A DNA stretch of 64,000 nucleotides from assembly GCA_036924085.1 (NCBI GenBank), contig JAVGWX010000006.1, forward strand, positions 37,056,445 to 37,120,444. The letters are read 5' to 3'. The notes below the pieces were generated by a model. That model searched no databases. It was given only the letters and a program-made list of their open reading frames with translations, and was not told the DNA's origin. This stretch comes from Ariolimax columbianus. Lineage: Eukaryota > Mollusca > Gastropoda > Stylommatophora > Arionidae. A program made the position numbers and the translations under genes. Below, piece by piece: positions 1 through 10,363 of the stretch; the stretch's first letter is position 1, and each line of letters opens with the position of its first letter.

Positions 1-2053
1 CTGCCAAGGTAGGTAAAGCTATCAACTTATTTTATGCAATGACTCTGTACAGTGACGTTTGGTTCGTTGGTAGGGATTGCCGGACGCAGGTAAAAACATT
101 ACTTCCGTTTTCTTGGTGTTTATGGTAAGACCAAAATGAGTGCACACAGTTATGAACTCATTCATGACTGCCTGCATGTCATGTTCTGAGCACGGTGTCG
201 GCAAAGAGGAGATCTAAGATAGTTGCTTCTTTCACATTTGTCAGGGCATTTATGCGCCTCAGTGTGAATAGCTACCCATCCGTCCGGTATCTGATTTGTA
301 TGCCGGTGTCACAGTCACGTGTTGCATCAGAAAGCATCGCTGCAAATACCATGCTAAAACGTGATGGGGGCCTGCACACAACCCTGTTTAACTCCATTTA
401 TGACTGGGGATGATGTAGAGCGTTCATCATCATTAAGACCTGCACACAGCCCTGTTTGACTCCATTTATGACTGGGGATGTTGTAGAGCGTTCACCATCA
501 TTACGACCAGCACACAGCCCTGTTTGACTCCATTTATGACTGGTTTGCCATCATTCAGTACCCGGACTGACACGCCACAATGAAACTGGCGGAGAACTGT
601 ATTGCATTTTTCGGGACAACCCCGAATTTCGCCATGATTGAGCAAAAGAGGTCTGTTAGCTTGTGTAGCAGCCTTGTAGAGCTCAGCAGGAATAGAATCT
701 GACCCAGCGGCTTTCCTACTGGACATTAAGCTGATTGCTTTCTCAATCTCATCTGTATTGAGCGGGATAACCAGCCTGTCATTGACTTCAATTTGAGGCA
801 TGCTTGTTATGTATAATGCAATGATAGTGGATATACAGTTTAGGATAGCACTGAAGTGCTCTGACCATCGCTCCAGAATGTCGACTTTGTTGGTCATCAG
901 TGACGTGCCATCAGCATTAAAGACAGGAGATGAATGATAAGACCTGGGACCATAGACCATCTTCAGGGCATAGTAAAACCGCTTTGAGTCATTTGTGTCT
1001 GTGTATCGCTGGATTTAATCTGCTTTGCTGTTAAGCCATGTATCCTGCATAGTCTTGAGCTGGTTCTGAACAATCCTGCGAATATTGTTGAATGCAAACT
1101 TTTTGGAAGATGAGGAGGGATCGTCTTGGTGAAGTCTTAATAAACGATGCCTCATCGTTGTTATCAAACAAGTCTTGGTTTTAACGAGCAGCATGACCCA
1201 AATACTCAGAAGTGGTAGACTATCCAGCATCTTTCAGAAAGGCCTATTTGTTTTCGACTGTTTCCGTACATGACTGTATGTTCATCAGCCGGCTGTCCAG
1301 ATCCCTGGAAAAGCCTTCTGCATGCGGTCCACTTTGCAGTTTGGAGATATTAAGTCTCTTCTCGTATTTTCGACCCTGGTTACGTCGTCTAGGCTCTATG
1401 TGGAGATTAACCATTATCACAATAAGTCTGTGATCAGCCCAACACTCGGCACCGCATATAGCCTTTGTCCCTTTTTCTGCCGGGGATGCATCCACAACGT
1501 CTTGTTGCGAGTGGACAGCCGAAACATGGTGATGGTGAGGGAGAGGTCATGGGCCGCACAGAGGCCCAGCAGTAGCAACCAGCCCGTAGCTGTTGCAATT
1601 GCTCGTGCCATGTATCCAAGTACACTTCCCAGAACTGATGGTCTGCCCGTAGTCTGGCATTTAGCTCACCAAAGATAACAAGCTTATCGGCCTTTGGATC
1701 CGATAAGAAGAGGGAGTTCAGCTCCTGATGGCATTTACCCTTGATATCCTCAGGAATAGATATTGTTTGGGCATAAGCGATGATCACTCTAATACTAGAT
1801 GAGACCTGATGCGAATCCGACACCAGCCTCTCTCTTTCTGTTTTGTCGCGATCACTCCAGAAGAACGTGTATCCGCCCACAGCGTCTGTGATCTGACACT
1901 CTCCTGGTAACCTAGTCTCGCTAAGGCCAACCCCATCCACCTTGTAGCTCGCCAATTCTCTGGAAACTAGTGCCGTTTTCCTTTCGGGTCTATCGGCCTT
2001 GATGCTGTGAAGTAATGTGCGCACATCCCACGTGCCGAAGGTAAGAGCCTTAA
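1..2053 (-). mobile_element. LINE, endonuclease plus reverse transcriptase, decayed, 3' part off the window
   Basis: Read on the minus strand from 2053 down. It starts with an apurinic endonuclease domain: FGTWDVRTLL, a downstream LSETRLPGE, then GELNARL. The end of this domain is around 1610-1430 (SLTITMFRLSTRNKT...WMHPR) and a connector follows at 1495-1240 (CWADHRLIVIMVNL). Reverse transcriptase pieces lie at 960-466 (SRKAAGSDSIPAELYKA, VKQGCV) and 204-22 (GLTINTKKTEVMFL). Several frameshifts and stops break the frame, so it is dead. The domain order and motifs fit an APE-type, RTE/CR1-like non-LTR element without RNase H. The clade assignment is approximate. Confidence 0.85.
371..550. repeat. 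68-bp unit, about 2.6 tandem copies inside the LINE reverse transcriptase
   Basis: The motif CCTGCACACAnCCCTGTTT recurs at 371, 439 and 507, each followed by ACTCCATTTATGACTGG. The duplication lies just after the VKQGC motif of the minus-strand LINE and disrupts its frame. Confidence 0.85.
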
Positions 2054-2094
2054 TTCTGTATCAATTACACGGTGCATCTGATAAAAATGTTTGG

Positions 2095-2300
2095 CGCTGT
2101 AACTTACACTTAAATAGATTAAAGTGAGAAAAATTTGCGCTGTCGGCAGCCTCACTCTCTCGTCCTTAGCTATCCTGGCCCAGTGGCAAGACGTAGCCAA
2201 GACGATTGGAGATAGCACAGGATGCATATTTTATCTCAGGGTTTACTTCCTAAGCCTTTCCTGTTTAACAGGTAGCCCAGGAGGCAACGGGTACATTATT
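2095..2300 (+). repeat. Dispersed repeat R2, copy 1
   Basis: It shares CTCACTC...CCCAGTGGCAAGACGTAG and a downstream GGGYTTACTTCC.AAGCC with 31790-31945. Weaker matches lie at 7170-7280 and 57820-57900. It is probably an old SINE or transposon relic. No coding is recognised. Confidence 0.6.
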
Positions 2301-2378
2301 AAAACATATTTAATAACAGAACAAGTATATACCATTTCGTTGCTAAATGCAGCCAACTGGAATGGCGACTAAAATACG

Positions 2379-2483
2379 AGGCGTATACAAATGAAACCGG
2401 ACTAAATTGCAATAAGTGAACATACGTACGATGGCGCATGGTGACGTCACTTCTGGTGTAAACAGCACATACCAACCATCAAG
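2379..2483 (+). mobile_element. Mariner-like transposon end
   Basis: It begins TA|CGAGGCGT and continues with ATGAAACCGGAC, then TGGTGTAAACAGCACATACC. The same end is found inverted at 3892-4093 and 34233-34602. TA before the end fits the mariner target site. Only about 105 bases are similar, and no transposase follows. Confidence 0.6.
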
Positions 2484-3145
2484 CGATTACATATATCGGT
2501 AACTGAAATACTAGAGATAACACACATGATTCCACACAAAAAAGTCCTAAGATAAGAAACACTCGCAGTTCATGTCCCCAAGTAGTGTCCTTGCAAGGCT
2601 TGGCAGAAAGCTTGTCGATTCGTCAAAAGCGAGTCAGATAAGTCCACGGTTATTGCACTAAACATGGCACCTGGATTCACGCAAACATAACATTTCTCAA
2701 GATACTTTATGACTGTTCCACTTTGCTGACCACAGGGCTAGTTAGTAGTTAGTTAGTTAGTTGCCAGTATTTCTGCATGCCAGAGGTTTGTATGCAGCGG
2801 TAGGTTGTATAAGAAAATGTCGGTTTAAGTCTAACCGAAATTCGATCTTTGCGATATACACGGGTCAACCACGCCCTAAGCACACACATAGAATGGGAGG
2901 GGCGCATGAGTGAACAATATAGGCCTCGCAACAGAGGTCATGGATAACACGATGACTGCAGTGGATGTCAACATGACCCAGAATGTCAACCAGAAAGTCG
3001 GTCAGATTAGAACAGGTGTTCCCCTGAAACTTTTTCTATGGCTTGCAAAAGACATGTCTAAATGATGGCTCTCCTTACATAGAAACAGCTGCCCAGCTAA
3101 TTGAACTAAGTAGGATTTGGTAATCTGTTCTAGGCTAGGACCAGA
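2484..3145. other. No recognisable feature
   Basis: Apparently unique sequence within an upstream IDO intron or 5' flank. There is a short TTAG run at 2742-2762. I see no IDO exon here. Confidence 0.5.
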
Positions 3146-3571
3146 AGTGGAATTCCAGAATTACAGTTATGAGGAAAGACTCAAATAAACCGGCCTACAG
3201 TGTCTAGAAAAGAGAAGAATTCGAGGTGACTTAATACATGTTTATGAGATGATCAGAGGAACGGATAAATTAGACTATTACAAGTTTTTTTTCAAATTAC
3301 AACCACCTACAAGAACAAGAGAGCAGAGCTACAGATTAGCTAAAGAGAGGTCCAGATTAGATATTAGAAAATATTTTTGTAGTCAGAGAGTGGTGAATGC
3401 TTGGAATGCATTGCCACAGTAGGTAGTGGAAGCAGAGACAATTAATGCATTTAAGAATAAATTGGATGCGCATAGATTTTAGAGCAAGGTAATGTAAAGG
3501 AAAATGGTTGTATACAGACTCTGCAGAGTCTTCTAAACCAGTATAAAGACGTTAAGTTAAGTTAAGAAGGA
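3146..3571 (+). mobile_element. LINE family A, 3' end with (TTAAG)n tail
   Basis: Encodes the C-terminal end of the reverse transcriptase with stops: NYSYEERL, RIRGDLI.VYEMIRG.DKL and RVVNAWNALP-like text (here SQRVVNAWNALP then a stop). The 3' end carries GTTGTATACAGACTCTGCAG...AACCAGTATAAAGACG and a TTAAG repeat tail. Other copies are at 7056-7330, 11478-11600, 15309-16102, 28786-28930, 45730-46860 and 51490-51745. Confidence 0.8.
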
Positions 3572-3891
3572 CACTATATATATATATAGCATTCCTATCT
3601 AGGCAAACATTACTGTGTGCAATGGACCGTGGAGTTATGCCCCAGGACAACCGGGTTGCTATTTAAACTAGCCGACGGCCATGTCAGGATAATCGGATGG
3701 AAAAAGAACCCAGAAATGAAGGAACTAGTTGATCAAATGGAACATCTCGACACATTTCCGTGGACACAAGTGTAAGACAACGACTAGTGTGAATTACGGT
3801 CAAATCTGTGATCTGACCATTTCCAGATAGACTTCATACACACAATGGCAGAAATTAGTTGGGCGTCCTATTGGACGCCATTGCTAAAAAA
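3572..3891. other. No recognisable feature
   Basis: A short (TA)6 at 3577-3588, then unassigned sequence. No exon or domain is recognised. Confidence 0.45.
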
Positions 3892-4087
3892 CTATGGAAT
3901 GAAATTCCATATCACCCCCGCCATGTTTTCAACGGTCTTCCGAGGAAATTTTGAATCGAAGGAAAATGACATTTTGCTAACTTGACGGTTGGTATGTGCT
4001 GTTTTCACCTAAAAAAAACGTCATCATGCGCATCGTACAAATGTTCACTTGGTGCAGTTATGTTCGGTTTCCTTTGAACACGCCTCG

Positions 4088-4093
<6 letters not shown>
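3892..4093 (-). mobile_element. Mariner-like transposon end, second copy
   Basis: The minus strand begins CGAGGCGTG at 4093, next to TA, and continues through AGCACATACCAACCGTCAA to the transposase start codon near 3920. It matches the copy at 34233-34602 over about 190 bases. The coding part stops almost at once, so only the 5' end remains. Confidence 0.7.
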
Positions 4094-4161
<68 letters not shown>

Positions 4162-4170
4162 TATATATGC
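4090..4170. repeat. (AT)n microsatellite
   Basis: About 75 bases of alternating TA abut the mariner end. Confidence 0.95.
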
Positions 4171-4254
4171 AGCCTGTTCGACCGGCTTAAGGGTCGCCCT
4201 TGGATGGGGAATAAAATCTTAATCAGCTGTGGTTTGCTTATCCTGAAAAGCAGT

Positions 4255-4840
4255 CAGCTCTGAGTCACTGGCTGCTGTCAGCTATAAGTCACTGACTGCT
4301 GTCAGCTATGAGTTACTGGCTGCTGTCAGCTATGAGTCACTGGCTGCTGTCAGCCATGCGTCACTGACAGCTGTCAGCTTTGAGTCACTGGCTGCTGTCA
4401 GCTATGAGTCACTGGCTGCTGTCAGCTTTGAGTCACTGGCTGCTGTCAGCTTTGAGTCACTGGCTGCTGTCAGCTATGAGTCACTGGCTGCTGTCAGCTA
4501 TGAGTCACTGGCTGCTGTAAGCTATGAGTCACTGGCTGCTGCCAGCTATGAGTCACTGGCTGCTGTCAGCTATGAGTAACTGGCTGCTGCCAGCTATGAG
4601 TCACTGCTGCTGCTAGCTTTGAGTCACTGGCTGCTGCCAACTTTGAGTCACTGGCTGCTGCCAGCTATGAGTCACTGGCTGCTGCCAGCTTTGAGTCACT
4701 GGGTGCTGCCAGCTTTGAGTCACTGGCTGCTGCCAGCTTTGAGTCAGTGGCTGCTGCCAGCTCTGAGTCACTGGCTGCTGCCAGCTTTGAGTCAGTGGCT
4801 GCTGCCAGCTTTGAGTCACTGGCTGCTGCCAGCTCGTTAA
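4255..4840. repeat. 24-bp minisatellite, about 24 copies
   Basis: Unit TGAGTCACTGGCTGCTGTCAGCTA with point variants; the right half has TGCCAGCTT. The unit resembles the CAGCTATGGGTCGCTGACC segment found once or twice in family B elements (12660-12715, 38150-38180, 54850-54880). A family B copy directly follows at 4905. The array therefore looks like an internal expansion of such an element. Long ORFs in both strands here are artefacts of the period (8 codons). Confidence 0.9.
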
Positions 4841-4904
4841 CTGTAATGCATCTTTGACTAAAAGAAAATCTGTTGTTGTTACGAGATATATACGTTCATT
4901 TGTG

Positions 4905-5085
4905 CAGATTCTTCTGCGTTCGTTCTCAATCTCCCGCTACCAAGCCCTGTACAGGTCTTCGCAAGTAGCAGGATGTAGTCCGGAGAACGGAATGCGTTGT
5001 GTCGTTAATTTACGGCTTGGCTGCGATATTTCCACCTTTTGGTCCGACACATCCGTCTTCGCCGGCACTTGTGTAGATTCAATGC
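4905..5085 (-). mobile_element. Family B SINE-like retroposon, partial
   Basis: Carries GAACGGAATGCGTTGTGTCG, GCGATATTT.CACCTTT and TCCGACACATCC, shared with 8055-8414, 8656-9115, 12640-12895, 37849-38224 and 54571-54917. It is fused at 5085 to a tRNA-derived SINE. Confidence 0.75.
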
Positions 5086-5234
5086 TGGAGGAAGCAGACC
5101 CTTACATAAAATGTATGCTGATGTCGGATGCACTGGGCCGACAGGCGCTAAATAAAAACGCAGTGCATCGCACACCGCCTTGGGGATTAGAGAAATAAGG
5201 CGAACGCAATAACAAACCAAAAAAAAAAAAAAAT
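5086..5234 (+). mobile_element. tRNA-derived SINE family C, 5'-truncated, poly(A) tail
   Basis: The body GAGGAAGCAGACCC...GGGCCGACAGGCGC...CGCCTTGGGGATTAGAG and the A-rich end are the same as the complete copy at 22303-22560. The tRNA head is missing. It ends 115 bases before IDO exon A. Confidence 0.85.
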
Positions 5235-5348
5235 GCGGATCAGAAGATATTCTACTGTTTTTGAATTTTATATTTAAAATATCTTGGATGAATTCTTTCA
5301 TTTGAAGAGAATGTTGATACAATCTACAGTATTTTTGTGTTCTTTCAG

Positions 5349-5450
5349 ATAAGATAAATTTCCTTCTTAAAATGAGAAGTTACATGCTTCCAAGCCACAG
5401 ACACTTTGTTGAAAATATTGAACAGAGCCCATATACACTGAGAGATTTTG
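5349..5450 (+). CDS. IDO: Indoleamine 2,3-dioxygenase, internal exon A (partial gene)
   Basis: This is the first visible exon of an IDO gene. IDO is a cytosolic haem dioxygenase that oxidises tryptophan to N-formylkynurenine, the entry to the kynurenine pathway. The exon follows the acceptor TTTGTGTTCTTTCAG and ends at the donor TTTTG|GTAAGC. It starts with two bases finishing a split codon, then 33 codons, then one base (phase 1). It encodes NFLLKMRSYMLPSHRHF followed by a segment ending LRDF. This matches the IDO signature MRRYMPPAHRNFL...VREF, which precedes the haem-ligand helix. The preceding exon, expected to hold the GG(S/T)AGQSS region, is not in the window. The recognition rests on family memory plus exact continuity with the next three exons. 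Confidence 0.88.
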
Positions 5451-5639
5451 GTAAGCTTAGTTTTCAGTCTGCATGTCTTAAATATTTATCCATTTTAGTT
5501 AACTTTTGTTTAGTTTAGCCACATTGGCAACACAGTGGCGTTAATAATCATTCGTACCGAACATAGCTCTGTTTCTTGTGCGACATCAAATGAATAATTC
5601 GTTTGCTGTCGAGATTAAAATATTCCGTACTGAATAGAT

Positions 5640-5940
5640 GGAGAGTGTACTGCAGAACCATGTATGAAGATAGCACAAAGCGCTCAGTTACAATCCTATC
5701 GAAGGATGAGAAAGAACCCGAACCAACTTGGAGGAAGAACGCTCAGCAATCAGAAGCCTGAAAAAGGTAAAGTCCCCAGGATGTGATGATATCCAAGCAG
5801 AGGTAATACAAGCAGGAGGTGAGGCCAGTGATCGAGTTGATCACAAGCTGTGTAAACACATATGGCACAGCGCAGATTGGCCATAAGCATGGCCGAAATC
5901 AATGTATATTCCCGTTACCGATGGCGAAATAAAAAACTAA
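5640..5940 (+). pseudogene. LINE reverse transcriptase fragment
   Basis: Within intron A-B. The frame at about 5730 reads SAIRSLKKVKSPGCDDIQAE, VIQAGGEA and later IWHSADWP then a stop. This is the start of the reverse transcriptase domain of an RTE/L1-like LINE, where the usual text is SLKNGKSPG-DNI-AE-IQAGGEA. The frame fails after about 60 codons. Confidence 0.8.
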
Positions 5941-7055
5941 ATTTGCCTTTTGTTAACCAAGCAGTCTTTCACTTCACTAACTTTTTCCTTTTTGATTTCT
6001 AAGGCACATGGCTGCAGCCATCACTGTCCATCTAATTTAAGTGTCTCTTTGAGTTCCATCCATAATCCCAAGTTATATTGGCTTCCACTTCCAATGTTTT
6101 TTGTCAAGTGTTATTTTGCTTCTTGACTATCTTCTACAGTGGGTGAGTTGATTTGTATGTTGATCTACAGTTTAGCCATTTTTGTTCAACTTTTGATCTG
6201 ATGTTCAAGTACTGCCTTAACTATGATTCGTCCCATTTGATCTCACCTGTCCACGTATGCTGTTAGACCATGCTTGGAGGTATCTTGCCTTTAGAGTGTC
6301 ATTTGTATGGCCATTAATATTTTCAATTCATACTTCTGCAGTGTTTCTATAACACCATCAATCCATTTTGTTATTGGTTTTCCTCTTGATGGGAAGCCCA
6401 CTGTTTGTTGTCATTAGTGAATACAACAAAAGTTTGCAGACATTCTTGTCACATTGTCATGATCCTCTTCTATTTAATCTTTGTCACTACATGTACTGTT
6501 TGCTATTTTTCTGCCTCCCGTTTCATTGAAAAAATAATTCATGCTTGTTTGAATTGTTAGAATGTGTTCTATCTATCTCCACTTTATCTCCAGCTGCAAA
6601 GATGGTGGCTAACAGATCGCAGGACTAACTTTGCTCTCATGTATGCCACAATACCACAGATTTGACTTTAATTCACATTAGTCGACTACTTACACTTGTG
6701 TCCACGAAAATATGTTGTGGTTTTCACTTTGGATTAGTTAGTTCATTCATGTTGTGGTGTTCTTTGCCTCCGATTATTCTGGCATGGCCATTGCCTGTAT
6801 GTATTAGTATTCCAGTTACACTGTGTGGTATTTTCATGGTCTAGTGCACACATCTAAACTTCATGAGATTGACGCCCTTCGTCCTAATTGCGGACATTAT
6901 TGGTTTTGGTATGGCGGTGAAATGAACACACGGGACAATAATGGACTAAAACACATCGCCCGGAAGAGATTTGGCCCTGCCCGGTTAGCAAGATGCAAGG
7001 CACATCACTCACACCCTGAGTGATTCCCCCTACAATCTCTTGGGGTTATGGGAAA
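5941..7055. other. IDO intron A-B, no recognisable feature
   Basis: AT-rich intronic sequence. Short ORFs at 6662-7023 show no recognisable domain, and no repeat copies were found elsewhere in the window. Confidence 0.5.
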
Positions 7056-7330
7056 GACAAGACAAAAACTGGTTGTATACAGACACTCATCATATGCCAC
7101 CCTCCATCGTAGACGATGATGGCATAATTTATTTTGCTGGCGCCATTTTTAGTAAGGATTAATTGCGCTACTTTTTATCCTCACTCTCTCGTCTCGTGCC
7201 GCCGTCCCCAGGGGCAAGTCAAGGACAAGACGACTAGGGGGCGACTACAAGATGCAGCCGACTCCGCATCAAGCTATATAGACACTATAGTCTTCTAAAC
7301 CAGTATAATGATGTTAAGTTAAGTATTTGT
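7056..7330 (+). mobile_element. LINE family A tail split by a second repeat
   Basis: The tail GGTTGTATACAGACAC stops at about 7085 and resumes at about 7276 as AGACACTATAGTCTTCTAAACC with the TTAAG tail. The 190 bases between match 50385-50475 on the opposite strand (ATGATGGCATAATTTATTTT, AGTAAGGATTAATTGCGCTAC) and R2 (GGCAAGTCAAGGACAAGACG). AGACACT on both sides looks like the target duplication. Confidence 0.65.
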
Positions 7331-7417
7331 ATCTTCTATGCTCTGTGCCACAAGTCTGAATGTATTTTAAAATCTAGTCTTGCAGGAACAACTTTTGAAT
7401 ATTTCTATTTCTATCAG

Positions 7418-7514
7418 TGATGTTGGCCAATAACCAGACTTTGACAACCAGTTACAACCAATGTCTATCTGCGTTGAGTGACCTCAGGAACTACCACATA
7501 CAGGTGGTTAAAAT
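7418..7514 (+). CDS. IDO: Indoleamine 2,3-dioxygenase, exon B with the haem-ligand histidine
   Basis: The acceptor is TTTCTATTTCTATCAG and the donor is AAAAT|GTAAGA. The first two bases complete a valine codon with the G of exon A. Then come 31 codons and two bases (phase 2). The product ends in LSALSDLRNYHIQVVKM, which aligns with the human IDO1 helix VSLRSYHLQIVTKY. The histidine codon at 7495-7497 corresponds to the proximal haem ligand (His346 in human IDO1). The arginine three residues earlier is also conserved. A 22-bp minisatellite begins immediately after the donor. Confidence 0.9.
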
Positions 7515-8054
7515 GTAAGATAAATGGAATGAAAGTTTTAGAGAAATCTAATGTAAATGTTAAGATAAATGTTGGACAAATGTAATGTGAATGTTAGATC
7601 ATTGTTAGATACATGTTGGAGAAAGGAATTGTAAATGTTAGAGAAATGTAATGTAAATGTTAGTGAAATGTTAGACAAATGTTAGTGAAATGTATTGTAC
7701 ATATTGGTGACATGTTAGAGAAATGTAAAATAAATGTTAAATAAATGTAAAAGAAATGTTAAAGAAATGTATTATAAATGTTAGTGAAATGTTAGAAAAA
7801 CGTAATGTAAACGTTAGAGAAATGTAATATAAACGTTAGAGAAATGTAATGTAAATGTTAGATAATTGTTAGACAAGTGTTAGTGAAATGTATTGCACAT
7901 TTTGGTAACATTTTAGAGAAATGTAATGTAAATGTCCAAGAAATGTAATGTAACTGTTAGAGAAATGTAATGTTAATGTTAGAGAAATGTAATGTTAATG
8001 TTAGTGACATAAGAGACAAATGGTAGTGACATGTATTGTGAATATTAGTGATAT
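7515..8054. repeat. 22-bp minisatellite at the 5' end of IDO intron B-C, block 1
   Basis: Unit GTTAGAGAAATGTAATGTAAAT, degenerate, with frequent GTTAGTGAAATG variants. The first unit overlaps the exon B donor (GTTAAAATGTAAGATAAATG). Further blocks lie at 8415-8655 and, as a trace, 9275-9320. They are separated by two family B insertions. Confidence 0.85.
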
Positions 8055-8414
8055 GTTAGGGATCAAGATGTTGAGCAGCGCATGAGCTGCAGTGGTGAGT
8101 CACCCATTACTGACTGTTAGCATCAGGGCCAGCGAACCATAGCTGCCAAGACCCTTCTACACCTCCACGCGGTGATCCTGGATATCAGGCTGCAGCAAGG
8201 CAGACTGGCTAAGGAGAAGGGATCGAAGAATGAATACAAACCCGGTACTCAAAAAATGCTTGCTGAAGTCGGATGTGTTGGACCGAAAGGTACAAATGTT
8301 GCAGCCAAGCTGTGAACTATGACACAACGCAATCCGTTCTCTGGACTACATTCTGCTACTTAAGCCCGTTCAGGGTTTGGTAGTGGGAGATTGAGAACGA
8401 ATGAAGAAGAGGAA
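8055..8414 (+). mobile_element. Family B SINE-like retroposon inserted in the minisatellite, copy 1
   Basis: Runs from GGGATCAAGATGTTGAGCAGCG through CAAGACCCTTCTACACCTCC, CCCGGTACTCAAAAAATGC, GTCGGATGTGTTGGACCG and CGCAATCCGTTC to AGTGGGAGATTGAGAACGAA. The 22-bp array continues on both sides, with TAGTGATATGTTAG before and GAGTGAAATGTTAG after. Confidence 0.8.
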
Positions 8415-8655
8415 GAGTGAAATGTTAGAGAAATGTAATGTAAATGTAAGAGAAATGTAATGCATATGTTAGTGACATGTTAGACAAATGGTAGTGAAAT
8501 GTATTGTGAATATTAATGAAATGTTAGAGAAATGTTAGTGAAATGTAATGCATATGTTAGTGACATGTTAGACAAATGGTAGTGAAATGTATTGTGAATG
8601 TTAGTGAAATGTTAGACAAATGGTAGTGAAATGTATTGTGAATGTTTGTGAATGT
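8415..8655. repeat. 22-bp minisatellite of IDO intron B-C, block 2
   Basis: Same unit as block 1. It contains AAATGTAAGA at 8442-8451, identical to the authentic exon B donor context. Confidence 0.85.
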
Positions 8656-9115
8656 TTGGGGATCTTCCAGGCAGATTTGTTATGCTTGGCTTCATCTGCG
8701 TGTCCCTCACTGCTATGGGAAACACATCAATCCCCCACCTATCAAGATGCTGAGCAGCACATGAGCTGTAGTGGTCAGCGACTGATAGCTGACTGCTAGT
8801 GTCAGGGCCAGCGAACCAAAGCTGCCAAGACCCTTCTACACCTCCACGCGGTGACAATAAATAGGCTGCAGCAGGGCAGACTGGCTAAGGAGAGGGGATT
8901 AAAGAGAAAATGCTAACCCGGTACTCAAAAAATGCTTGCTGATGTCGGATGTATTGAACCGAAAGGTGCAAATATCGCAGTCAAGCTTTAAACTGCGACA
9001 CAACGCATTCCGTTCACTGGACTACATTCTGCTACTTAAGCCCTTTCAGTGTTTGGTAGTGGGAGATTGAGAATGAACGAAGCCAAGCCAAACCAAGCCA
9101 ATCTCCCACCTTGTT
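8656..9115 (+). mobile_element. Family B SINE-like retroposon, copy 2
   Basis: About 80% identical by eye to copy 1, with about 75 extra bases at the left. It ends in an AAGCC-type tail (CGAAGCCAAGCCAAACCAAG). The 110-bp block that follows, with ACCTTGTTGGCCAGACTG, is weakly repeated at 9930-10060. Confidence 0.8.
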
Positions 9116-9429
9116 GGCCAGACTGTGATGAAACAGTCTGTTTTTATGGAGGATTGCGTAGAAGTGACATAGGCATCTTGTTCAATATATTTCACAAGAC
9201 CCTGACTAACATTTTCTGATCAGTATGTTTTGCCTAACCAGACGTTAGTCTCCTCTCCCCACATAAAGGCTACAGAAATGTAATGACAATCGTAGATGCA
9301 TGTTAGAGAAAAATGTGGAACTTCAGAGGCCATTAAATGTGTACACAAATCAGAGACAATGATAGCAAAGTGAAGTGTATTTCAAACACAGATGACATAT
9401 ACACAAATAACAGAATAGAAAGTGTTGTA

Positions 9430-9665
9430 ATTAGCACTCAGGAATTATGTGCCAGCTGTGTACACACACCCATATGAAACTGTTGATCATCATCTCTTTG
9501 AGTGCTCAGCACTCAATGATGTTAGAAAAATGCTTCTTCCTCCAAGGCCAGATAAATAAAAAACTTTGTATGGCACTAGACAACAAGGGATAGACACATG
9601 CAGAGACCATTACAAAGCATTGGGCTGAAGGATGAGAGCCCAAATGCTGCTGGATCCGTAACAAC
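9430..9665 (+). pseudogene. LINE C-terminal zinc-knuckle fragment
   Basis: With one frameshift the plus strand encodes MCQLCT, then PYETVDHHLFECSALNDVRK, LLPPRPD and LYGTRQQ. This matches the end of a LINE ORF2 with a Cys/His cluster after RNase H. The same end is at 36570-36840. It lies in IDO intron B-C. Confidence 0.75.
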
Positions 9666-10286
9666 TACAACAACACTCAGGAATTGAACCACGAAACTCC
9701 AATTGATGAGTGCACCTCGCTGCAGGAAGAATACGAGTTTCAGGATTCTGCCAACTAAATAGTCCCCCAGCAAAGTTGTTATTGTTATTTGACTCTACTC
9801 GTTATCAGTTGAGTTGTCTCTTAAAGTTTGTTTGGTTGGGTTACAATGTACCTTTTTCATCCCGAGGTCATCCTATCTGTAGTGCAATGCAAAGTTCCTC
9901 AGTAATGAAACCACTATGGGGATTACAGTGGCAATCCCTACCTTGTTGGTCAGACTGCTGTAAGGTGCACGCATGAAGATATGAGGTGGGACTCTTGATC
10001 TGCATGTTTCACCTGACCCTGATTACTCTTTGCTCCCTACATTAGTTAGAATGACCTGATCCGTTCCTCTCTGCCTTATTTATCTTTACATTAATATAGT
10101 CAAGATCGAATTTACAGTTGGGTAAACTGGAGCCTGACCCAAATAGATTACACACTTGATCAGTAGTTTCTGCAGTAGGAGTCTAAAACCAATGTAGAAT
10201 AAGAAGAAAAACTTATTATATTTGTAGGACTCATTTTAGTAGGATAATCTTGTCACATCTTATCACATTTTGTTATCCCTTTGCAG
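9666..10286. other. Intronic sequence without clear feature
   Basis: Contains only the weak repeat shared with 9110-9270. The polypyrimidine tract of exon C lies at its right edge. Confidence 0.4.
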
Positions 10287-10363
10287 GTATGTTCTGATAC
10301 CAGCAAAGAAAGCAAATGAAGGCATCAATGAAAATCTGGACACAAGAGGAACTGGCGGAACTA
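10287..10363 (+). CDS. IDO: Indoleamine 2,3-dioxygenase, exon C with the GTGGT loop
   Basis: The acceptor is TTATCCCTTTGCAG and the donor is ACTA|GTAAGT. One base joins the two left by exon B, followed by 25 codons and one base (phase 1). The product begins YVLIPAKKA and ends DTRGTGGT. This matches human IDO1 YILIPA, a variable linker, then KGTGGT. The Gly/Thr loop is the flexible substrate-binding loop of IDO. A degenerate 61-bp minisatellite starts at the exon end. Confidence 0.9.
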
